Shown here one piece after another: positions 55,803 to 64,000 of a stretch of 64,000 nucleotides of DNA. The stretch spans positions 2,232,001 through 2,296,000 of the forward strand of contig CBDDIP010000002.1 in NCBI GenBank assembly GCA_965229005.1, written 5' to 3'. Position 1 is the first letter of the stretch; every line of letters starts with the position of its first letter. This DNA comes from CBDDIP01 sp965229005 (GTDB lineage Bacteria; Actinomycetota; Acidimicrobiia; Acidimicrobiales; Ilumatobacteraceae). Made by a program: the position numbers and the translations under genes. The notes beneath the pieces were generated by a model that made no database searches, was not told the DNA's origin, and saw nothing but the letters and a program-made list of their open reading frames with translations.

Positions 55803-58283
55803 TCAAGCCGGCACGGGGAGCCACACCAGCGCGAGCTGGGTGACGCGCACGTCGGTCTTCTCCAGCGTCACCGGTGTCGTGGTGATGTCCTTGGCGACGG
55901 CCATCCACCGCGTGTCGATCTCGGTGACCTCCTCGGTCAGCTCCTGCTCGACGTGCTCGAGCTGCTCGTGCAGCAGCTGCAGCTTGTTCTCCGCGGCGTC
56001 GACGCGATCGCCGGAGGCCGCAGTGCGCGAGCGCTTGCCGGCAGCGCTGCCGGCCTTGCCGAACACGGAGCCGAGCAGCCCACCGCGGGACTTTCGCCCG
56101 CCGAGCAACCCCCCGAGGATCGATCCGGCGGTGGACAGGATCTCCTCGCTGCGTCGCCCCTCGTGCTGGGTCTGCAGGACGCGGGCGCGGTCCTCGGCCT
56201 CCTGGATCTGGGTGTGCAGTCGGGCGACCTTCGCCGCGTACTTGTCGCGCAGCGCAGCGGTCTCGGTGTCGCCCTTCGCATCGGCAACGGCGTAGCAGCG
56301 TTGGAAGAACGCGTCCGCGGTCTCGCCGGGGCGGCTGTACAGCTTCAGCGTGCGGTTGGTCTGCAGCTCCATGGTGCGTGAGCGCACGAGGTGGTCGACG
56401 AGGTTGCGCTCCACCGCTGTCCAGAACGCCTTGTCCTTCAGCGGCGCGTCGCCGAGCACGTAGGCGCACGGGTTCGGCGCATCGGGACGCAGGTCGCGGT
56501 CGTCGTAGTCGACGGCGATCGCAGTGGTCACGTCGACCTGCGCGCCGAGCGGGTGGAGGATGGCCTCGTACTCCTCGTCGTGGACGAGGTCGGCCTTCTC
56601 CTCGTCGTAGCGCAGCGCGACGCGTGCTGCGATCGCCGCAGCGCGACGCGTGCTGCGCGTGTCGCCGCCGACGGATGCCAGCCACGGAGCGGCGACGTCC
56701 ACCCAGCGCACGGCGATCCCGCCGGCGACCTCCGGGGCGATCGTCGTCTCGTCGTCGCGCAACGTGCCGCCGATCGGCATCGCCGGTGCGGGCGCCGGTG
56801 CTGGAGTGGGAGCGGGTGCAGCTGCTGCGGGTGCCGGCTCGGCTGCGGGTGCGCCGGTGGGCGGCGGCAGGGGAGCGGCGGGTGCTGGTGCCGGCGCGGC
56901 GATGCCCTTCTGCGCGGCCATCAGCGTGGCGATCTGGTCGCGGGTCAGTGGGCCGCGCAGGTAGCTCATCGCCCAACGCGTGGTGAACACCTCGGGCGTG
57001 TCCTTGCCGGCACGGCGCAGCACGAACTCGCGCTTGCCGAGGCCGCTGATCGTGTCGCCGATCGCGCCGACGTCGACACCGCCCGCTGCCGCGCTCATCC
57101 CGTCCAGCAGGCGCTGCTTGTCGCGATCGGTCTGCAACCGACCGATCATCCACGTGCCCGCGTTCGACAGCGCCTTGTAGTCCACGTCCACCGGGTTCTG
57201 CGTGCTCAGCACGACGCCGACGCCGAACGCGCGGGCCTGCTTCATCAGCGTCATGATCGGCTTCTTCGTCGGCGGCGCGGCGGTGGGCGGCAGGTACCCG
57301 GCCACCTCGTCCATGTACAGCAGGGCGCGCAGGTCGGTGGTGCCGCTCTGGCGGCGCATCCACGTGACCAGCTTGCTGAGCACGAGCGTGGTGACGAACT
57401 GACGCTCCTGATCGCTGAGGTGCGCGGTGGTGACGATCGCGGCACGCGGCTTGCCGTCTGGCGTGTGCAGCAGTGCGTCGATGTCGAGCGGCGGCCCGTT
57501 GATCCACGCCGCGAAGGACGGTGAGGCCAACAGGCCGTTGAGCCGCATCGCCAGCTGCGTGCGATCGGCGGGCGGGAAGAACTGGTCGAGCTCGAACACG
57601 CCGAGCTTGCGCAGCGGTGGCTGCTGCACCATCCCGACCAGCGTCGGCAGGTCGAGGTGGCGGCCGTTGCTCCACTCGTTCATGACGAGGTTCGACAGCA
57701 GGATGTGCTCGCGGCTGACCAGTGGGTCGGCGTCGATGCCGACGAGCCCGAGCAGACCGCTGACGAACCCCTCGATCTCATCACCGACCACCTCGGCGTC
57801 GCTGACGTCGGCCGGTGCCTGCAGCGAACCGACGATGTTCAGCCCGACGCCACCGTTCGAGCCGGGCGTGTAGACGGTCAGCTCGGTGCGCTGGCGCAGC
57901 GCAGCGATGTTCGGCGCGCCCATGCCCCAGACGGCCAACCCGTCGGTCCAGCTCTTCGCCTGTGCCGCGGCGAAGTCGGGCACGGAGAGCCCTGCCTTGG
58001 TCGCGTCGCCCTCGTTGACCCACGGTTGGAAGTCGGTCGGCGCCAGGTTCGGGAAGGTCAGGCAGAGGTTGGTCAGGTCGCCCTTGGGGTCGATCAGTAG
58101 CGCAGGGATGCCGGCGTTGAGGACCTCTTCGACCAGCACGACGCCGAGCCCGGTCTTGCCCGAACCGGTCATGCCGACGATCACGCCGTGGGTGGTGAAG
58201 TCACTCGAGGAGAGCACGACGTTCTTGTCGGTCTTCTGGTGCGTTGCCGGTTCGATGTCCCCGCCGACGAAGAGGTCTGCCAT
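55803..58283 (-). CDS. HerA/DUF87-type ATP-binding protein (826 aa)
   Basis: Walker A GMTGSGKTGLGVVL (residues 37-50) with LLIDPKGDLTNLCLTFPNL following. Walker B LRALLYMDEVAGYLPP at about residue 320, then RAFGVGVVLSTQNPVDVDYK (sensor). A Pro/Ala-rich linker (about 480-530) separates the ATPase from a C-terminal half with DDRDLRPDAPNPCAYVLGD, a long coiled coil (KYAAKVARLHTQIQEAEDRA; AENKLQLLHEQLEHVEQEL) and a small end domain. Members act as DNA translocases or as unknown ring ATPases. No NurA or DEDD partner gene lies beside it. -10-like TAGCCT 7 nt before the ATG. Confidence 0.82.
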   Translation of the reverse strand: MADLFVGGDIEPATHQKTDKNVVLSSSDFTTHGVIVGMTGSGKTGLGVVLVEEVLNAGIPALLIDPKGDLTNLCLTFPNLAPTDFQPWVNEGDATKAGLSVPDFAAAQAKSWTDGLAVWGMGAPNIAALRQRTELTVYTPGSNGGVGLNIVGSLQAPADVSDAEVVGDEIEGFVSGLLGLVGIDADPLVSREHILLSNLVMNEWSNGRHLDLPTLVGMVQQPPLRKLGVFELDQFFPPADRTQLAMRLNGLLASPSFAAWINGPPLDIDALLHTPDGKPRAAIVTTAHLSDQERQFVTTLVLSKLVTWMRRQSGTTDLRALLYMDEVAGYLPPTAAPPTKKPIMTLMKQARAFGVGVVLSTQNPVDVDYKALSNAGTWMIGRLQTDRDKQRLLDGMSAAAGGVDVGAIGDTISGLGKREFVLRRAGKDTPEVFTTRWAMSYLRGPLTRDQIATLMAAQKGIAAPAPAPAAPLPPPTGAPAAEPAPAAAAPAPTPAPAPAPAMPIGGTLRDDETTIAPEVAGGIAVRWVDVAAPWLASVGGDTRSTRRAAAIAARVALRYDEEKADLVHDEEYEAILHPLGAQVDVTTAIAVDYDDRDLRPDAPNPCAYVLGDAPLKDKAFWTAVERNLVDHLVRSRTMELQTNRTLKLYSRPGETADAFFQRCYAVADAKGDTETAALRDKYAAKVARLHTQIQEAEDRARVLQTQHEGRRSEEILSTAGSILGGLLGGRKSRGGLLGSVFGKAGSAAGKRSRTAASGDRVDAAENKLQLLHEQLEHVEQELTEEVTEIDTRWMAVAKDITTTPVTLEKTDVRVTQLALVWLPVPA

Positions 58284-58290
58284 GCGGCGG

Positions 58291-58296
58291 AGGCTA
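58291..58296 (-). promoter_or_regulatory. -10 element of HerA-like gene (leaderless)
   Basis: Minus strand reads TAGCCT, then 7 nt, then the ATG at 58283. This gives a transcript starting at or next to the start codon. Confidence 0.5.
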
Positions 58297-58305
58297 ACGA
58301 GCGCG

Positions 58306-58977
58306 TCAGCCCGCCGAGTTGCGCGGTGTGATGCGGTAGGCGCAGCGGGCGTCGCCGGCCAGGAGGTGCTGCACGCGCTCGACGACCACGTCGGGACCGA
58401 GCGCTCGCTGGAACAGATCCAGTTCGGCGGCGCACAACCCGATGCACGTGCCGGCGGCGGCGCTGATCGGGCAGTGGTGCTCGACCAGCACCAGTTCGTC
58501 GTTGCCGTCGTCGGCGCTCGTGACGACGTCGGCGAGGTAGCCCTCGTCGCTGCGCAGCTCAGACAGTCGGCGCACGCGCACAGCGATGTCGGTGCTCGTG
58601 CCGAGCGCGGTGCGGTAGTTGTCGAGCTGGCGGCTGGCCCGCTGCTGCACGACTCGGTCGAGCGCCTCGTCGCCGAGGGTCGTGCGGATCGCGTCGATCA
58701 GCTCGACGGTCAGCTCGCCGTGGCGGTCGGGGAACAGCTCGGCCGCCTGCGCGGTGAGCGCCCAGTTGACGGGCGGTCGCCCGCGTCCGACGGCCGGCAT
58801 CGACCGCCGCTCGGCCAACCCGCCGGCTTCCAGCGCGTCGAGGTGCTGGCGCACCGCGGTGTCGGTGAGACCGAACTCCTCGGCGAGCTCGCTGGCCGTT
58901 GCCGAGTCGACGCGCTTCAACCGTTCGAGGATGCGTCGCTTGGCGCCGGTGAGGGTCGCCGCAGTGTCGGCCGACAT
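58306..58977 (-). CDS. SufR-like Fe-S transcriptional regulator
   Basis: A 223-residue protein with N-terminal winged HTH (RRILERLKRVDSATASELAE, LTDTAVRQHLDALEAGGL) and a C-terminal cysteine set: HHCPISAAAGTCIGLC (C169, C178, C182) and DARCAYRI (C212), as in SufR-type regulators that hold a [4Fe-4S] cluster. Divergent from a cysteine synthase-like gene with a palindrome between, so it likely controls sulfur or cysteine metabolism. -10-like TAGCCT (58989-58984) 6 nt before the ATG. Confidence 0.82.
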   Translation of the reverse strand: MSADTAATLTGAKRRILERLKRVDSATASELAEEFGLTDTAVRQHLDALEAGGLAERRSMPAVGRGRPPVNWALTAQAAELFPDRHGELTVELIDAIRTTLGDEALDRVVQQRASRQLDNYRTALGTSTDIAVRVRRLSELRSDEGYLADVVTSADDGNDELVLVEHHCPISAAAGTCIGLCAAELDLFQRALGPDVVVERVQHLLAGDARCAYRITPRNSAG

Positions 58978-59047
58978 CGCGTCAGGCTAGCGATCGCGGA
59001 GCGATTTCGGAAAGCACCCGCTTGCAGAATGTCGATGGGCTCGGGCT

Positions 59048-59062
59048 TTGACAAAATGTCAA
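59048..59062. promoter_or_regulatory. Palindromic operator ttgac-N5-gtcaa
   Basis: Perfect inverted repeat ttgac aaaat gtcaa ending 2 bp before ATG 59065 of the cysteine synthase-like gene, 70 bp from the divergent SufR-like start. It is the obvious binding site candidate for that regulator and would block a transcript starting near the ATG. Confidence 0.65.
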
Positions 59063-59064
59063 CC

Positions 59065-60579
<1,515 letters not shown>

Positions 60580-60586
60580 GGCGCGC

Positions 60587-61861
<1,275 letters not shown>

Positions 61862-61914
61862 CCCGCACCGCTGTCGGATCTGGTTGCTCGATGCGCGACC
61901 GGATCCGACAGCGA

Positions 61915-61920
61915 TACGGT
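61915..61920 (+). promoter_or_regulatory. -10 element of quinone reductase gene (leaderless)
   Basis: tacggt, 7 nt before ATG 61928, the same arrangement as several other host genes in the window. Confidence 0.5.
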
Positions 61921-61927
61921 CCGGCGC

Positions 61928-62905
61928 ATGCGCGCTGCGGTGTACTCCGAGGTTGGTGGCCCTGAAGTCTTCCGGTATGAGGAGGTGCCGGATCCCGAGG
62001 TTCGGCCGGGCGGCGTGATCATCCAGGTCGCCGCGGTGGGCATCCAGGGCGGCGACGTGCTCAACCGCCAGGGCGGGATGCTGGCCACCACGCCGCACAT
62101 CGTCGGCTACCAAGCCTCCGGCACCGTGCTCGAGGTCGGCAGTGCGGTGACGTCGGTGACCGTCGGTCAACGGGTCGTCGCGACGATGGGCTTCGGCAGC
62201 CACGCCGAGCTCGTCAGCGTTCCGGAAGGTGCAGTGTGGGCGATCCCCGACGCGGTGTCCTTCGACGACGCTGCCGGCGTGCCGATCGAGTACGGCACCG
62301 CCGCCGACTGCCTGTTCGAGTTCGGCCACCTGCAGGCCGGGCAGACCGTGCTGATCCAAGCCGGTGCCGGGGGCGTCGGCCTCTCCGCGATCCAGCTGGC
62401 CAAGGCCGCCGGCGCGTCGATGGTGCTGGCGACTGCATCGAGCGACGAACGCCTCGAACGGCTCGCCCACTTCGGCGCCGATCACGGCATCAACTACTCG
62501 TCAGGGAGCGACGCGCTCGTGCGTGAGGTGCTTCGGCTGACCGACCGGCGCGGCGTCGACCTCGTCGTCGATCCGGTCGGCGGGAGCACCCTCGAGGCGA
62601 GCATCGGCGCGCTCGCATACCGCGGGCGGATCAGCTGGGTGGGGCGTGCCGGCCGCGAGGAGCGTCCGCCGGACATCTCGGCGCTGATGGGCAAGAACGC
62701 GGCGATCAACGGCGTGTTCCTCGGTGCCGAGCTGGCGATGAACCCGCAGCGCACCCGTCCGATGATCGACGAGCTGCTGGCGCGAGTCGCCTCCGGCGAG
62801 CTGCGGGTGGTCATCGATCGCGCCTTCCCGCTGGCCGAGGCCGCCGAGGCGCACCGCTACATCGAGAGCCGTCAGGCGTTCGGGCGGGTCCTGCTGCACC
62901 CGTGA
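61928..62905 (+). CDS. Zinc-independent NADPH:quinone oxidoreductase family protein
   Basis: A 325-residue MDR-superfamily enzyme: RAAVYSEVGGPEVFRYEEVP, PHIVGYQASGTVLEVGSAV (no catalytic zinc ligands), LQAGQTVLIQAGAGGVGLSA (NADPH Rossmann motif at about 148-160), GVDLVVDPVGGSTLEASI and the end HRYIESRQAFGRVLLHP. Reduces quinones or alpha,beta-unsaturated carbonyls. Single-gene unit with its own promoter. Confidence 0.92.
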   Translation: MRAAVYSEVGGPEVFRYEEVPDPEVRPGGVIIQVAAVGIQGGDVLNRQGGMLATTPHIVGYQASGTVLEVGSAVTSVTVGQRVVATMGFGSHAELVSVPEGAVWAIPDAVSFDDAAGVPIEYGTAADCLFEFGHLQAGQTVLIQAGAGGVGLSAIQLAKAAGASMVLATASSDERLERLAHFGADHGINYSSGSDALVREVLRLTDRRGVDLVVDPVGGSTLEASIGALAYRGRISWVGRAGREERPPDISALMGKNAAINGVFLGAELAMNPQRTRPMIDELLARVASGELRVVIDRAFPLAEAAEAHRYIESRQAFGRVLLHP

Positions 62906-62914
62906 ACCGGCCGG

Positions 62915-62920
62915 TAGCCT
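62915..62920 (+). promoter_or_regulatory. -10 element of clpP (leaderless)
   Basis: tagcct, 7 nt before ATG 62928. It lies in the 22-bp gap after the quinone reductase gene. Confidence 0.5.
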
Positions 62921-62927
62921 TCCGACC

Positions 62928-63536
62928 ATGCCGTCGAACAACGCTCCGCTCCCCGGGCCCATGGCCCTCGACTCCGGGTTCGACCCGCGCAGCGACGTCT
63001 TCAACCGCCTGCTCAAGAACCGCGTGATCATGCTCGGCACCGACGTCAACGACGACATCGCCAACCAGATCTGCGCCCAGCTGCTGTACCTCGAGGGCGA
63101 AGAGAACAACGCCGACATCTGGCTGTACATCAACAGCCCCGGCGGCTCCGTCACGGCCGGCATGGCCATCTACGACACGATGCAGTTCGTCAGCTGCGAC
63201 GTCGCCACGGTCTGCATGGGCATGGCCGCCTCGATGGGCCAGTTCCTGCTCACCGCCGGCGCAGCGGGCAAGCGGTTCACGCTGCCGAACGCCCGGATCA
63301 TGATGCACCAGCCGCTCGCCGGTCTGCGCGGTCAGGCCACCGACATCGCCATCCAGGCCGAGCAGCTGGCCTTCACCAAGCGGCGCATGGCCGAGCTCAC
63401 CGCCCACCACAGCGGCCAGGCCCTGGAGCAGATCCAGAAGGACAGCGAGCGCGACCGTTGGTTCACCGCCGAGGAGGCCAAGACCTACGGCCTCGTCGAC
63501 AACGTCATCGGCAAGCGCGGCGAGATCCCCGCCTGA
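62928..63536 (+). CDS. clpP: ATP-dependent Clp protease proteolytic subunit
   Basis: A 202-residue serine protease that forms double heptamer rings and degrades unfolded and tagged proteins delivered by ClpX or ClpC. Catalytic triad: S102 in CMGMAASMGQFLL, H127 in NARIMMHQPLAG, D176 in SERDRWFTAEEA. Oligomer and substrate motifs IWLYINSPGGSVTAGMAIYD are present. Standard length. A ClpP with ClpX would also be the machine expected to clear the tagged viral repressor form of the prophage. Confidence 0.97.
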   Translation: MPSNNAPLPGPMALDSGFDPRSDVFNRLLKNRVIMLGTDVNDDIANQICAQLLYLEGEENNADIWLYINSPGGSVTAGMAIYDTMQFVSCDVATVCMGMAASMGQFLLTAGAAGKRFTLPNARIMMHQPLAGLRGQATDIAIQAEQLAFTKRRMAELTAHHSGQALEQIQKDSERDRWFTAEEAKTYGLVDNVIGKRGEIPA

Positions 63537-63542
63537 GGATCG

Positions 63543-63854
63543 TCAGCGGTCCTCGGGCGCGATGCCCGAGATCGATGCACTGAACGCGACGACCTCGTCG
63601 TGAGTGAACGAGGCGTGGTGACGTGTCGTTCCCGCCGGCCGCTTGGCCAGTGACAGCCCGGGCCGCCACTCGGTCGACGGCCTGATCGGTCGCGGTGTGA
63701 AGCCGCCGCCGCAGTTCGGGCACACGTTCGACAGCGGACCGTCGACGCAGTCGGCGCAGTACGTGCACTCGTAGGTGCAGATCCGTGCCGCCGCCGAAGC
63801 GGGTGGCAGGTCGACGTCGCACAGCTCGCAGTTCGGTCGCAGTTCCAGAGCCAT
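63543..63854 (-). CDS. DUF1272 family zinc protein
   Basis: A 103-residue protein with the DUF1272 signature: LELRPNCELCDVDLPP, AARICTYECTYCADC, then CPNCGGGFTPRPIRP. Eight or so cysteines form two zinc sites. The C-terminal 40 residues are variable (HHASFTHDEVVAFSASI). Function is unknown. Convergent with clpP (6-bp gap). Confidence 0.88.
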   Translation of the reverse strand: MALELRPNCELCDVDLPPASAAARICTYECTYCADCVDGPLSNVCPNCGGGFTPRPIRPSTEWRPGLSLAKRPAGTTRHHASFTHDEVVAFSASISGIAPEDR

Positions 63855-63919
63855 CCGGCGAGTGTGCGCATCGGCTGCCGAGAAGGCAAGGACGGATCGC
63901 CCACACCCACGGACACCGA

Positions 63920-64000
63920 TCAGGTGGTGGCCGTCGCTGCTGTCGTGTTCGCGCCCGTGGCCGGGGTGGCGGTGTCGGGCGTCAGGCTGGTCGGCGGCGC
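63920..64000 (-). CDS. C-terminal tail of a protein cut by window edge (26 aa visible)
   Basis: On the minus strand an open frame enters from the window edge and stops with TGA at 63922-63920. The visible part is Thr/Ala/Pro-rich (SLTPDTATPATGANTTAATA), like a disordered or surface-exposed tail. It is too short to assign. Confidence 0.3.
   Translation of the reverse strand, partial: APPTSLTPDTATPATGANTTAATATT

Overview
This is a GC-rich actinobacterial chromosome segment. The signs are a WhiB-type regulator, an F420/LLM-type oxidoreductase, tRNA-Leu without an encoded CCA, and many promoters of the TANNNT type placed 6-8 nt before an ATG or GTG. The gene style suggests an Ilumatobacter-like member of the Acidimicrobiia, but that placement is inference. 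It carries one complete-looking prophage of about 40.4 kb (325-40764) and one IS3-family element (43770-45074).

Prophage. An 11-bp core (catctacttct) occurs at 325-335, the last codons of a cysteine synthase gene, and again at 40754-40764, the end of an EamA transporter gene. These are the likely attL and attR. From the left come a leftward repressor gene whose 3' end runs into attL, a palindromic operator, and a divergent Cro-like gene. A tightly overlapping chain of small early genes follows (951-8282). Next are a zinc-finger protein, a WhiB-like protein, an HNH/replication-type protein and two more HNH genes. The virion operon then runs from small and large terminase, portal, protease and capsid through connectors, tail tube, chaperones, tape measure and minor tail proteins, to the amidase endolysin, holin-like proteins and fibre-like proteins, ending at a strong terminator at 36461-36508. 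Three leftward cargo genes (two paralogues of unknown function and a lipoprotein), a tyrosine integrase and a small ORF close the element.

Main discovery. When the phage circle is rebuilt on paper, attP falls inside the repressor gene. In the prophage the repressor stops in the attL core. In the circle it reads on for 15 residues ending in LADLADAA, and its stop overlaps the start of the next gene (40280-40711) by 4 nt, upstream of the integrase. The integrase itself ends in RAAA. This matches the integration-dependent immunity switch known from mycobacteriophages such as BPs, Charlie and Brujita, here apparently in a prophage of a different actinobacterial lineage.

Host region to the right. 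Acyltransferase and EamA genes lie back to back with a CPBP-type protease, the two groups sharing overlapping start codons. A small zinc-ribbon gene has been split by the IS3 element. A 750-bp non-coding stretch holds palindromic repeats with a 43-bp period. Then come murI-rph-rdgB, an LLM / D-threonine-aldolase-like / endonuclease-exonuclease-phosphatase operon directly downstream of tRNA-Leu(UAG), a glycerol catabolic operon (glpK, a GlpA-like flavoprotein with a BFD domain, and a second flavoprotein), a DUF2461 gene, a HerA-like ATPase, a SufR-like regulator divergent from two PLP enzymes, a quinone reductase, clpP and a DUF1272 gene.
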